From CAWBVG01 sp963792175 (lineage in GTDB: Bacteria > Acidobacteriota > Vicinamibacteria > Vicinamibacterales > CAVVIG01): DNA of 46,438 bases. Where the stretch lies: the NCBI GenBank assembly GCA_963792175.1, contig CAWBVG010000045.1:1-46438 (forward strand), written 5' to 3'. The notes beneath the pieces are model-generated. The model did no database searches. It was given only the letters and a program-made list of their open reading frames with translations, and had not been told where the DNA came from. Shown here piece after piece: positions 25,174 through 34,057 of the stretch (position 1 is its first letter; every line of letters starts with the position of its first letter). The position numbers and the translations under genes are program-made.

Positions 25174-26175
25174 TTGCCCGAACTACGTAGAGATCCGGTT
25201 TCCGGCCGTTGGGTCATCATCTCGACGGATCGTCGCAAGCGTCCGAACGATTTCCGGTTCGAGCGGGCTTCGACGCTCGGGCGCGATCAGTGCCCGTTCT
25301 GTCCCGGCCACGAGGACATGACGCCGCACGAGGTGCTCGCGTATCGGCAGAACGGCAGCGCGCCGAACACGCCCGGCTGGGAGCTGCGCGTGGTGCCCAA
25401 CAAGTTTCCGGCGCTGCAGGTGGAGGGGACGCTCGATCGCCAGCCTGACGGGATGTTCGATCGGATGAACGGCATCGGCGCGCACGAGGTGATCATCGAG
25501 ACGCCGCATCACGATCGGTCGCTGGCGTCGATGTCGGAGCCGGAGATCGAGCGAGTGTTGTGGGCCTACCGCGAACGGATTGTCGATCTCAAGCGCGACG
25601 GGCGCCTGCGCTACATCCTGGTGTTCAAGAATCATGGCGCGGCGGCGGGCGCGACGCTGGAGCACACCCACTCGCAACTGATCGCGCTGCCGATCGTGCC
25701 GGACTTCCTGCGCCAGGAACTGTCCGGCGCGCGGCGGCACTTCGAGGTGAAGGAGCGCTGTGTGTTCTGTGACGTCGTCCACGAGGATCTGCTGGACGGA
25801 CGGCGCATCATCCAGGAGAACGCCGACATCGTCGCGCTGGCGCCGTACGCGCCGCGGTTTGCGTTCGAGACGTGGCTGTTGCCGCGGCGGCACGGCGCGC
25901 GGTTCGAGGAAGCGCCGCGGCACGAGTACGAGAGCCTGGCGCGGATGCTGAAGTCGGTGCTGCAGCGGATGGATCGCGCGCTCGAGACGCCGCCCTACAA
26001 CCTCATCGTTCACACGTCGCCGTTTTCGGAAGAGACCGGCGATTTCTATCACTGGCACGTGGAGATCATGCCGAAGCTGACGCGCGTGGCGGGCTTCGAG
26101 TGGGGCACCGGGTTCTATCTCAACCCGACGTCGCCGGAGGAAGCGGCGCAGGCGCTTCGCGTGGCGAAGATCTGA
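25174..26175 (+). CDS. galT: Galactose-1-phosphate uridylyltransferase
   Basis: 333 residues, HIT-superfamily nucleotidyl transferase of the Leloir pathway (UDP-glucose + Gal-1-P to Glc-1-P + UDP-Gal). N-terminal LRRDPVSGRWVIISTDR and CPFCPGHED (zinc Cys pair). The active-site nucleophile region is GATLEHTHSQLIALP (about residues 160-173). A second zinc/His motif is YHWHVEIMPK (about 292-301). The TTG start at 25174 is chosen because PELRRDPV is the conserved N-terminus; no Shine-Dalgarno is seen because the upstream gap is a micro-repeat. No frame break. Confidence 0.93.
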   Translation: MPELRRDPVSGRWVIISTDRRKRPNDFRFERASTLGRDQCPFCPGHEDMTPHEVLAYRQNGSAPNTPGWELRVVPNKFPALQVEGTLDRQPDGMFDRMNGIGAHEVIIETPHHDRSLASMSEPEIERVLWAYRERIVDLKRDGRLRYILVFKNHGAAAGATLEHTHSQLIALPIVPDFLRQELSGARRHFEVKERCVFCDVVHEDLLDGRRIIQENADIVALAPYAPRFAFETWLLPRRHGARFEEAPRHEYESLARMLKSVLQRMDRALETPPYNLIVHTSPFSEETGDFYHWHVEIMPKLTRVAGFEWGTGFYLNPTSPEEAAQALRVAKI

Positions 26176-26217
26176 ACGATCTCGTGGAGCGCGAAGGCTT
26201 TAGCCGCGCGTCAATGC

Positions 26218-26247
26218 TTGAAAGCCGGACGGGCCGTGTGGTACGTT
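26218..26247 (+). promoter_or_regulatory. Probable promoter of the tRNA-Gly gene
   Basis: TTGAAA (26218-26223), an 18-base spacer, then TACGTT (26242-26247). The predicted transcription start is about four bases before the mature tRNA 5-prime end (26258). Confidence 0.45.
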
Positions 26248-26257
26248 GATCGTTCGG

Positions 26258-26332
26258 GCGGGAATAACTCAGTGGTAGAGTGCGACCTTGCCAAGGTCGA
26301 AGTCGCGGGTTCGAATCCCGTTTCCCGCTCCA
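26258..26332 (+). tRNA. tRNA-Gly, anticodon GCC
   Basis: The acceptor stem GCGGGAA (26258-26264) pairs with TTCCCGC (26322-26328). D stem ACTC/GAGT, anticodon stem CGACC/GGTCG around loop TTGCCAA, and T arm GCGGG-TTCGAAT-CCCGT are all present. Discriminator T, and CCA (26330-26332) is encoded. Confidence 0.97.
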
Positions 26333-26619
26333 TCCTTCGCTCAAGTGCAGCGAAGGGTGCCCACCGTAGCTCGCGCGTGGATGTTCAGCGAGCGAAGGTG
26401 GGCGGCAGTGTCGACGCGCGAGCTTCGGATGGCAAGCCACCCTTCGCATGAAGGGGGACCTTTCAGGCGCGTGAGCTTGGGTTGGCAAGCCACCCTTCGC
26501 TCTTCGTTGAGACGAGCTTCGGCTGGGCGGGCCACCGTCGGTCGCAAGAACGTTCGTAGCGCAGGCCTTGAAGCCTGCCGGAGACAGCGCGGGCCTTCGT
26601 GGCCCGCGTGCCATTTTGA
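26333..26619. repeat. Block of palindromic micro-repeats between the two tRNA genes
   Basis: Successive hairpins are visible: CCTTCGCT-AAGTGC-AGCGAAGG (26334-26357), copies of GGCAAGCCACCCTTCGC (26430-26450 and 26484-26504) facing GCGAAGGGTG and GCGAAGGTGGG, GCAGGCCTTGAAGCCTGC (26562-26579) and CGCGGGCCTTCGTGGCCCGCG (26588-26608). No gene is seen. Several of these units resemble the GGCTTTAGCC string at 26195, just upstream of the tRNAs. Confidence 0.7.
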
Positions 26620-26693
26620 GGCGCCGTCGCCAAGAGGTAAGGCAGAGGTCTGCAAAACCTCCACCCCCGGTTCAAATCCGGGCGGCGCCTCCA
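26620..26693 (+). tRNA. tRNA-Cys, anticodon GCA
   Basis: The acceptor GGCGCCG (26620-26626) pairs with CGGCGCC (26683-26689). D stem GCC/GGC, anticodon stem GAGGT/ACCTC around CTGCAAA (GCA), T arm CCCGG-TTCAAAT-CCGGG. Discriminator T, and CCA encoded (26691-26693). cysS lies 3.6 kb upstream. Confidence 0.97.
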
Positions 26694-27023
26694 ACTTTCC
26701 TTCAGTAAATTCGCAGCATCTGATTGTCGGAGACGCGTCCATCGACGTGAGCGTAACCAGTGCGGAAAACTGCCGGCTTATCGCTGTTAACCGCATCTTA
26801 ACCTGAGCTCTCCGAAGTCGTTGCGCGATGTCCCAAGAGCTGGTTCATGATCCTCCCGTCGGAGGCCCTGGGCTGGTAACACGGACGACTACTCATATTC
26901 AGCGCGTCAGTCTCGTGCTCCGATCAACCTTCGTGAGGCGCCAGGCACGGACTTATGATTTAACTCGTCGAATCGGATGGCCTGGAAGGACGCCGTGTTA
27001 GGCGTCGTTCAAGACTAGGAGAT
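26694..27023. other. Intergenic, no gene recognised
   Basis: 330 bases with no supported coding frame and no clear foldback of the kind seen elsewhere. It probably contains the promoter of the cupin gene; CTAGGAGATG just before 27027 gives a ribosome binding site (AGGAG). Confidence 0.5.
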
Positions 27024-27026
27024 GTG

Positions 27027-27676
27027 ATGGCCGAGAGCGGTATTCGCGAGTTGATTATCGAGAATCGGCATAGCGGCGAGCGGTTGGCGATGCGGCGTGT
27101 AAAGCGGGGCGACGAAGTGTGGCTGGAACTGAAAGGTTCGCTCCCCCCACATCGGCAAGGGCCTCCTCTCCATATTCATGTCGCGGAGGATGAAGAAGGG
27201 GTCGTCAGATCCGGCACGCTGTCGGCTGTGCTCAATGGTCGCCAATTCACCGCAGGCTCGGGAGAGCGGGTGTCGCTCCCTCGCGGATCGACCCACCGGT
27301 GGTGGAACGACGGGAATGAACCCCTGGTGTTCGAAGGCTATGCGCGGCCCGCAGTGGACTTGGACCGATTTCTTCAAGCGATCTTCGAAGTCCTCAACGC
27401 AGGCTCGGCCAGCCGGCCTCCGCTCTTCTACATGGCCCATCTCCTCTTACGGCATCGTCATACGCAGACCTCGTCATCATGCCGCGGCCGATTCAAGCCG
27501 TGCTGTTTCGAGTGATCGTCGCAGTGGGCACGCTGCTTGGGCGCTATCGCGGGGAGGACTGGCCCGGGTGTCCATCTCGCTGTCTCGGTGCGCCGTTGGA
27601 TGCTGAAGGAGCCACCGAATCAGCGCCTGCGCAGTCGCCCGAGAACGGGTCGCGAATCGCTATAGCCGAAGTCTAG
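27027..27676 (+). CDS. Cupin-domain protein (one frame break)
   Basis: Small single-domain cupin with PPHRQGPPLHIHVAEDEEG (metal His pair and Glu) and the second motif RVSLPRGSTHRWWNDG. The C-terminal part LDRFLQAIFEVLNA and PPLFYMAHLLLRHRHTQT continues, after a one-base change near 27468, as VIMPRPIQAVLFRVIVAVG and LLGRYRGEDWPGCPSRC. The repaired protein is about 215 residues with a hydrophobic C-terminal segment. The enzymatic or sensory role is unknown. ATG 27027 is nine bases after AGGAG; ATG 27024 is possible. Confidence 0.7.
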
Positions 27677-28134
27677 CCATCGCGGCACGCTCGCGGAGAC
27701 GAGCAGTCGAATCGCATCCGATTCGCGCAGGTGAGTGCGTTGACTCGTCATGCCAGCGGCCGGCCGCCTTGTACTTGATCCAGTGGGTGGGGCTCTTGTG
27801 TCGATCGATGCCGCCCCCGTCATTTCTCCTTCGGCTTTGCAGAAGGCCGATTTCAACAAGCACGATGGCCTCGCGATACGCGGCCTTGGTGTCGGTGCCC
27901 GACTTCTTGCGGGCACGACGTTGCCGCCAGCGTCGCGGCGCTCCTCAATACGCGAGCGGTCTTGTCCTTCGTTATGGCTGCCTCCCTGCGGATCCGGTGC
28001 AGTGCGCCCACGCCTGGTCGTGGGCGCGATGGCGACAACGATGTCGAACGTGCAGAAAACGCCCGCAAAAACGTGCTCGAGGGGCGAAGGGATCAAGGAA
28101 TGACGCTTGCACACAACAGGTCGGAGGACTATTT
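27677..28134. other. Intergenic or degraded sequence, no gene supported
   Basis: 458 bases without a convincing frame. On the minus strand there are short open stretches (for example KAAYREAIVLVEIGLLQ near 27850) that could be remnants of a gene broken by several frame changes, but no family is recognisable. It ends with GGAGG (28123-28127), the ribosome binding site of the next gene. Confidence 0.4.
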
Positions 28135-28599
28135 ATGGCCAATCACGTAAGCTCGGCGACTCGGAGAGTCAAGCGCGCGGCGCTGGCCAGCAAGGTGCGC
28201 CGGCGTCGCGTCCGTCGGGCAGTTAAAAAAGTGGCGGTCCGTCAGGGGATGAAGCGCGCAGCCGTTCGCCGTGTCGTGCGCCGAGCGGCGGCTCGCCGGG
28301 CAGTCAAGCGAGCGGTCGTTCGTCGGGCAGTTAGGCGAGCGGTCGTTCGTCGGGCAGTTAGGCGAGCGGTCGTTCGTCGGGCAGTCAGGCGAGCGGTGGC
28401 TCGTCGGGCGGTCAAGCGAGCGGTGGCTCGTCGGGCGGTCAAGCGAGTCGTGGCTCGTCGGGCGGTCAATCGAGCCGTGGCTCGTCGGGTGGTGAGGCGC
28501 GCCGGAGGACGTCGGGCGTTGAAGAGAGCAGCGGCCAGGAAGCTGGCGGCCGCCGAGATCAGACGGATGGCGCTCGAGTTCAGGGAAGCCAGTCGGTAG
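28135..28599 (+). CDS. Very basic Arg/Ala/Val repeat protein, histone H1-like composition
   Basis: 154 residues, almost only R, A, V and K. It begins MANHVSSATRRVKRAALASK. The centre is about eight copies of a nine-residue repeat RRAVVRRAV / RRAVARRAV (with K substitutions), encoded by a 27-base tandem repeat. It ends AAAEIRRMALEFREASR, which looks like a normal helix. There is no acidic residue before the last 20. GGAGG at 28123-28127 is seven bases before ATG 28135. The composition is like lysine/arginine-rich nucleoid proteins and protamines; DNA or RNA binding is inferred only from charge. Third-position changes between copies keep the repeat residues, which supports coding. Confidence 0.7.
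   Translation: MANHVSSATRRVKRAALASKVRRRRVRRAVKKVAVRQGMKRAAVRRVVRRAAARRAVKRAVVRRAVRRAVVRRAVRRAVVRRAVRRAVARRAVKRAVARRAVKRVVARRAVNRAVARRVVRRAGGRRALKRAAARKLAAAEIRRMALEFREASR
28309..28495 (+). repeat. 27-base tandem repeat inside the basic protein gene
   Basis: About seven units of 27 bases. The first three are nearly identical (core GGCGAGCGGTCGTTCGTCGG), later ones carry GGTGGCTCGTCGGGCGG. It encodes the nine-residue repeat in the frame starting at 28135; another frame is also open over the array (VGQLGERSF), as expected for a 27-base period. Confidence 0.85.
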
Positions 28600-28627
28600 G
28601 ACTCAGTCGGCATCTGGTCAACTGCGG

Positions 28628-28704
28628 ATTCTTCTCCTGAAGGAAAAGAATGTGCGTGTGAGCCGGTGGGGACCGCGACGCAGGCGGTTTTCATCGGTCC
28701 CCAC
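28628..28704. terminator. Two hairpins between convergent genes, probable bidirectional terminator
   Basis: ATTCTT-C-TCCT-GA-AGGA-A-AAGAAT (28628-28651) is a near-perfect palindrome. GTGGGGACCG (28666-28675) and CGGTCCCCAC (28695-28704) form a perfect ten-base stem with a 19-base loop. They lie between the convergent ends of the basic protein gene (28599) and the LuxR-type gene (28826). Neither has a long T tract. Confidence 0.5.
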
Positions 28705-28825
28705 GTTGACCCCGTTGTAGAAGTGCAGGGGGTGGACTCCTTGCGCTTGACGCTTCTCCCTACACCACGGAAAAACTCACGCGGCGGCGTCTGTTCCAGG
28801 CGCCGCGATCGTCTGAACGCGCCGT

Positions 28826-29470
28826 TCAGTCCAGCGCGACGACACCCGCGCAGACGAACATGAGGCGCAGCAACTCGCCCTGCCGGCCGGTGTCGGTCTT
28901 CAGCAGGATGCGCTTCAGGTGGGTTCGAGCGGTGTGAATGCTCACGCACAGCCGATCGGCCGCGCTCTCGAGCGAACAGCCTTGAATCATCAAGTCGGCC
29001 AGGACCGCTTCCGCGCGCGTCAGGCCGAAGAGCGTTCGCAGCGCCGGCTGTGACGCCTCGAGCGTGACGGCCGGATCGCAAACGAACAGCAGGGCGTCTC
29101 GAGCAGCGTCGGGCGTTCGCGGCGGAACGCCCACCACGTGCACGCTGATTCGTCGCGCGGAGTCTTCGCCTCGAATCGGCACGGTCACGGCATCAGGAGC
29201 CCCTGACGCCGCTCCATCCAGCGCCCGCTGGAGGAGCCGCGTGTCCTCCGCCATCCTCGCGTTCAGGACTCCGTCCACGATCATCAGCGCGTCCTTGCGG
29301 CTCAAGATGCACTGAGCATGAGCATTGATGAAAACCGGGCGACGGGCAACCGAAGTGACGATGACACCGCATCGGATCCGGTGGAGCGCATGCTTGAGCG
29401 CACTCTGGATTGACGCTGCGGGTCGATCGGGTTCGGATGCGCTCGGCTCGCCCCACGCAGTGTCCGGCAT
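28826..29470 (-). CDS. LuxR-family (GerE-type HTH) transcriptional regulator
   Basis: About 214 residues. The C-terminal HTH reads LTRAEAVLADLMIQGCSLES, then AADRLCVSIHTARTHLKRIL and LKTDTGRQGELLRLMF, a standard LuxR/FixJ output domain. The N-terminal region (SALKHALHRIRCGVIVTSVA, PVFINAHAQ) looks like a PAS-type sensor without a receiver Asp. ATG 29470 follows GAGGG; an upstream start at 29518 is possible. It is transcribed away from the 29.7-34 kb PEP-CTERM cluster and is a candidate regulator of it (inference from position). Confidence 0.82.
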   Translation of the reverse strand: MPDTAWGEPSASEPDRPAASIQSALKHALHRIRCGVIVTSVARRPVFINAHAQCILSRKDALMIVDGVLNARMAEDTRLLQRALDGAASGAPDAVTVPIRGEDSARRISVHVVGVPPRTPDAARDALLFVCDPAVTLEASQPALRTLFGLTRAEAVLADLMIQGCSLESAADRLCVSIHTARTHLKRILLKTDTGRQGELLRLMFVCAGVVALD

Positions 29471-29718
29471 GCGCCCTCGCTCCGTGAAACGTTCGTTTTC
29501 ATGGGAAAGCGTGCACACGTTAGCTCATCAATTCATTTAATAGCACCTCTTATTTTCGAAAATTTTCTGTGCAACGCTTCTTTGTCCGTTTTCGAGCAGA
29601 CATTTGTCCTCTGCAGCGCTGACTGACGCCCGATTCGCGGTCGTTTGAAAATACCTCATGTGGGTGACGACGTGGTTCCTTCTCGCGCGTAACTTAGCGC
29701 GCGAATTGAGGAGGACAC

Positions 29719-30129
29719 ATGTCGACATCAATCGTCGCGACCGGCATTCGCACAGGTTCCATTGAAACCGGGTGCTCCGTTCGAAACGGCGTCGCCTTCG
29801 ATCTCACCGCGCTCAGGCCCGATCACATCATTGTGGCCGCCGAGCTCCGCGTGCGGCACCCCGCCCGCGTCGTCGTCAACGACCCGTCCGCGCGCGTGTA
29901 CTACGGCGGCAGCCAGGAAGACTCCGCCGACCGCGAAGCCATTCGACTGAACCCGGCGGCCCTGGAGGACCTCCACGACGCACGCGGTGCGTACTTCTGG
30001 ATCGAAGCCACGGTGATGGCCGCGCCAGACCTCGCCGAGCACTCCAACCAATCGCCGTGCACCCTGGATTTGACGCTCGCCAGGTGTCAGGCCGGCGGCC
30101 GGAGCGATCGGTATGGGGCAGTGGCGTGA
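29719..30129 (+). CDS. Hypothetical protein
   Basis: 136 residues from ATG 29719 with a strong ribosome binding site (GAGGAGGAC, 29708-29716). Predicted mostly beta strand (DLTALRPDHIIVAAELRVRH, ARVVVNDPSARVYYGG), no signal peptide, no recognised family. Its TGA overlaps the GTG of the HAF gene (GTGA), so the two are coupled. It faces the divergent LuxR gene across a 248-base A+T-rich gap that should hold both promoters. Confidence 0.6.
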   Translation: MSTSIVATGIRTGSIETGCSVRNGVAFDLTALRPDHIIVAAELRVRHPARVVVNDPSARVYYGGSQEDSADREAIRLNPAALEDLHDARGAYFWIEATVMAAPDLAEHSNQSPCTLDLTLARCQAGGRSDRYGAVA

Positions 30130-30593
30130 ACGACACATCGCGGATGACTCGAACCCGCCCGTCGAACGCGCACACCATCAGCGACGTCGGGCGGTATGAC
30201 CTGACGCTGCTGCCGCTCGACGGAATCCTGCACGGGATCAACGACGCGGGTGACTGCGCTGGCCAGCGGCAAACACCCACCGGAGAAACGCACGCCATCT
30301 GCGTCCGGGCGTCCAGGGTCATCGACCTGGGCACGCTCGGCGGCAGCTCGAGCTCCGCTCGAGCCATCAACAGCAGTGGCATCGTTGTCGGCGGCGCGTT
30401 GACCGTCGACGACGAGCATCACCACGCGTTCGTGTACGCGAACGGCCTGATGCACGACTTGAACGAGCGCATCGACGCCGATGGTTGGGAGCTGATTCAT
30501 GCGCTCGGGATCAACGACCGCGGTCAGATTGTGGCGATTGGCCACCATGACGGAAACGATCGGATTGTGCTGCTCACGCCGCGTGGCAGCTGA
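30126..30593 (+). CDS. HAF-repeat (extracellular repeat) protein
   Basis: 155 residues from GTG 30126. HAF-type repeats are visible: YDLTLLPLDGILHGINDAGD, VIDLGTLGGSSSSARAINSSG then IVVGG, HHHAFVYANGLMHDLN, and ALGINDRGQIVAIG. These repeats form a beta-propeller-like fold and are frequent in large secreted PEP-CTERM proteins. This one is short and lacks a signal peptide and sorting tail, so it may be a fragment or act with its partner gene upstream. Confidence 0.75.
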   Translation: MNDTSRMTRTRPSNAHTISDVGRYDLTLLPLDGILHGINDAGDCAGQRQTPTGETHAICVRASRVIDLGTLGGSSSSARAINSSGIVVGGALTVDDEHHHAFVYANGLMHDLNERIDADGWELIHALGINDRGQIVAIGHHDGNDRIVLLTPRGS

Positions 30594-30844
30594 AACGGAG
30601 GGACTCTGTCCTGATCGAGATGGAGGTGTTCATTTGTGTCCACGATGCTGTTCTGTCTACGTCCGTCGCTCCCGCATCAAGTGGTGGGAGAGGCCATTTC
30701 GTGTCGTGTCAACTCGACGTCCGTTTCGATGCACCTCGTGCAGTTGGCGCGGTTGGCGGCTTGCCGACGCCGCGTCCGTCGCGGTCTTCATCGAAGACCT
30801 CGATCGTTCAACCCTGATCAGCGGTTCTTGAAAAGGAGTTTCGA

Positions 30845-31606
30845 ATGAGGAAGAGAAACGTAGCAATCGTGGTAATCGGTCTGGCGCTCGCCTCGGCTCG
30901 TGCGAATGCGTCCCCAGTCTTCGTGGGATACCCGCCAAACGGTGGCGTGACGCTCGGCCAGACCGGCACTACGTCGGGGACGGGCTCCGGCGACATCGTG
31001 GCGCCCGATACAGGCATTGGCAGAACGAACACCTACACCGGCTTCAATCCCATTGCGGGCGGCTATTCAGACCTCTGGTGGGGACCGAACGCGATCTTTG
31101 GACCGTTGGCGTCGAACCTAGGCGGCGGGACATCGCAGGCGTTTACGTTGACGTCTATCACTGCAAACGAGGCAGTCTTCATGGGCGCCAACAACTGGAC
31201 GATTCAAACTGCCACCGGCTCGGTCAGCGCTCCAGTCCGTGTCGAACTCAAGACTTTCACCTTGGGCGGAGCGGCGATCGCCCTGACTCCCGCGGGAAGC
31301 GTTTCTGGACTGACAGGCTCCCTGGGCGTCGTGCTCGACGCCACACCCTATCTGAACACGGGCTTCAAGGCCGACTTCGTGTTCGAGGCCCAGGTTGGCG
31401 GCAACTGGGTGGGCGTCGACGATTACTTCAGCAGCCTCAATACGGTTTGCACCAATTGCGTCAGCAAGACCTTTAACGGTGCCTTCTGGCAGGAGGCGAC
31501 GGTGAATAGCGCCGCCGTCCCCGAACCGGCGTCTTTGGTGCTGTTCGGCACCGGTGTGCTGGCCATCGGCAGGCGTGTCCACACCGTGCGTCGTCGTCGA
31601 GCGTAG
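30845..31606 (+). CDS. PEP-CTERM sorting-domain secreted protein
   Basis: 253 residues. N-terminal signal peptide (MRKRNVAIVVIGLALASARA, cleavage near ANA). The body is Gly/Thr-rich with GVDDYFSSLNTVCTNCVSKT carrying a CxxC pair. The C-terminus is a textbook PEP-CTERM: VPEPASLVLFGTGVLAIGRR followed by a basic tail. Such proteins are exported and processed by an exosortase (XrtA type), which is not in the window. AAGGAG (30832-30837) precedes ATG 30845. Confidence 0.9.
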   Translation: MRKRNVAIVVIGLALASARANASPVFVGYPPNGGVTLGQTGTTSGTGSGDIVAPDTGIGRTNTYTGFNPIAGGYSDLWWGPNAIFGPLASNLGGGTSQAFTLTSITANEAVFMGANNWTIQTATGSVSAPVRVELKTFTLGGAAIALTPAGSVSGLTGSLGVVLDATPYLNTGFKADFVFEAQVGGNWVGVDDYFSSLNTVCTNCVSKTFNGAFWQEATVNSAAVPEPASLVLFGTGVLAIGRRVHTVRRRRA

Positions 31607-31710
31607 ATCAACCTGGCAGTGAGACGCGGCCGCGGTGCGCCGTGGCCCGCGTCTCGACTGTCGGACCACTGAAAATCTCGTGACTCGATGCAGATGAGGA
31701 GCCGTTGACC

Positions 31711-33983
31711 ATGAATCGCCGTCTCGCCCAATTCTCGTGTCTTCTTACGCTGGCGTTCGTTTTCTTCGGTTGTTCGCGCGATGCGTCGAGCGTCAGGCTG
31801 GCTGCCATGAAGCAGGCCGACGACTACGTCCAACGCGAACAGTACGCGCAGGCCATCGTCGCGTATCGCATCGCGCTCCAGGCCGATCCGAAGTCCGGAG
31901 AGGTGCATCTCAAGCTTGCAGACACGTACGTGAAGACCAAGGATGCGGCGAACGCGGCTCGCGAATACATTCGCGCGGCCGACGAGCTTCCCGGAAACCT
32001 AGCGCTGCAGTTAAAGGTCGGTCATCTTCTGCTCATGGCCGGCCAGTTCCAGGACGCAAAGACCAAAGCGCAGCAGATCCTGACCGCCACGCCCGGCAGC
32101 ATCGACGCGCAGCTCCTCCGGGCGAATGCGGCGGCGGGCCTCAAGGATCTCGACTCGGCGATCTCCGATATCGAAGAAGCGCTCAGGATGGACCCGGCGC
32201 GGGCCCGGTCCTATGCCAACCTCGGCGCGGCGCAGATGGTGAAAGGCAACCATCAGGAGGCCGAAGCCGCATTCCGCCGAGCGGTGGAGCTCGAGCCCTC
32301 GTCGGTACAGGCGCACCTTGCGCTCGCGAACTTCTTCGTACACGAGGGTCGCCGGGACGATGCCGCGGCGGCGTTCGGGGCGACGCTTGCGCTCGATCCG
32401 AAGAACGCGTCGACCAACCGGTACCTTGCGTTGCACGCGCTGACGTCGGGCCGGCCCGCGGATGCGGAGCGATATCTCAAGACCCTCGGCGAGGCCGGGG
32501 ATCAGACGACGCAGATGGCGCTGGCCGAGTACGTACATGGCGATGGATCGCAAAGACGAGGCGCGAAGGATTCTGAAGACACTGGCTGGCGATGCGCAGA
32601 CATTCACGCTCGCGACCGTACGTCTCGCGAGCCTCGAGTATTCCGAAGGCGGCAACGCCGCCGCCCGACAATCACTCGACGAAGTGCTGGTGCGCGAGCC
32701 GAAGAATGCCGAGGCGCTGGTGCTGAAGGCGCGGATCTCGCTCGACGCAAGAGATCTGGACGCGGCGCGGAAATACGGTGAAGCGGCCGTTGCGGCCGAC
32801 CCGCGATCGGCGGCCGCCCAGTTCATGCTCGCGACGATCCTCGCGACCCTCGGGGACCACGCGAGTGCCCGGCTCGGCTATCTGGAGGTCGTGAAGCTGA
32901 ATCCCCAGATGACCGCCGCGCACACCGCGCTCGCCCGATTGAGCCTCGCAAACGGCGCGAACGAGGAGGCCCGTACCTACGCAGAGCAGGCATTGAAGCA
33001 GCAGGCCGACAATCCTGACGCCAAGCTCGTGCTGGCGCAGAGCATCCGTCGCGCTCGGCGACTTGCGCCGGGCGGAAACCGAGAGCACCGCCCTGGTCAA
33101 CGCCTACCCCCAGGCCGCCGCCGCGCACGTCGCCGTCGGCACCGTGCATTTCGCGAAGCATGTCGACGCCGCGGGCGTTCGATCGATGAATCACGCCCTG
33201 GAACTGGACCCTGCGAATCTGCAAGCCCTGAGGTCGCTCGTGCTGCTGGACATCCGAGACAAGAAGTGGTCTTCGGCTCGCAGCCGTGTCGACAAGCGCC
33301 TGTCGCAGACGGCGCCGTCGGCGCCGCTGCTCGTCCTGGCTGCGGCCACCTACATTTCCACCGGCGATGCGGCGATGGGCGAGCGATTCCTGAAGAACGC
33401 CATCGATCTCGACAACGCGAACATTCAGGCGTATGCGATGCTCGGCAATCTTTACACGTTGCAGAACCGCCTCGCGGAGGCACGAAGCGAGTTCGAACGA
33501 ATCGCGCAGCGCAACTCGCGATCGATCGCGGCGCTGACGATGGTCGCGGTTCTGCTCGACATGGAACGGAAATACCCGGAAGCGGAGGCCGCATACGAGA
33601 AAGTGCTGTCGATCGATTCGCGCGCGGCGATTGCGGCCAACAACCTCGCGTGGATGCTCGCCGAGTCTGGCCGCGACCTGAGCCGCGCCCTGACGCTGGC
33701 GCAAACCGCCAAGGCGCAGCTTCCTGAGCATCCGTCGATTGACGATACGCTGGGCTGGATCTACTTCAAGTCGGAGATGTTCGGATCGGCGGTGACGACG
33801 CTCCAGAGCAGCGTGGATCATGACGCGACCGATCCGATGTCGCGATACCACCTGGGCTTCGCCTATGCGCGGACCGGCGACCTGGCCAAGTCGAAGACGC
33901 AACTGGTGCGCGCCCTGCAAATGAATCCGAAGGCCCCTCTGGCCGACGAGGCACGGCGCGTCTTATCGACGATTGGGGAATGA
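31711..33983 (+). CDS. TPR-repeat lipoprotein, PrsT-like (PEP-CTERM system; two frame breaks)
   Basis: A lipoprotein signal is clear (LLTLAFVFFGC, Cys21). About 20 TPR units follow (for example YVQREQYAQAIVAYRIALQA, GNHQEAEAAFRRAVELEPSS, KYPEAEAAYEKVLSIDSRAA). It matches the TPR lipoprotein that accompanies exosortase/PEP-CTERM loci, and it sits 104 bases after a PEP-CTERM gene. Two one-base insertions split it: near 32533 (GAGTACGTACATGG) and near 33047 (ATCCGTCGCGCTC). Removing them joins the three parts into about 757 residues. The ATG at 31711 is preferred to an in-frame TTG at 31705. Possible role: scaffold in exopolysaccharide/PEP-CTERM export. Confidence 0.82.
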
Positions 33984-34057
33984 CGAAACCTGGACGGACG
34001 GCGCTGGGCATCATTCTCGCGCGAGGCTGACGCCATCGACGGACGCTCGGTCAGTGC

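Noticed and set aside
27620..28114. A 164-residue frame on the minus strand, considered as a transposase remnant
   Set aside because: No catalytic motif, no terminal inverted repeats and no recognisable domain in any frame.
28309..28495. CRISPR-like direct repeats
   Set aside because: The 27-base units abut with no spacers and encode a nine-residue protein repeat in frame.
30594..30844. Short frames in the 250-base gap before the PEP-CTERM gene
   Set aside because: None has a ribosome binding site or recognisable domain; the gap more likely holds the leader of the PEP-CTERM gene.
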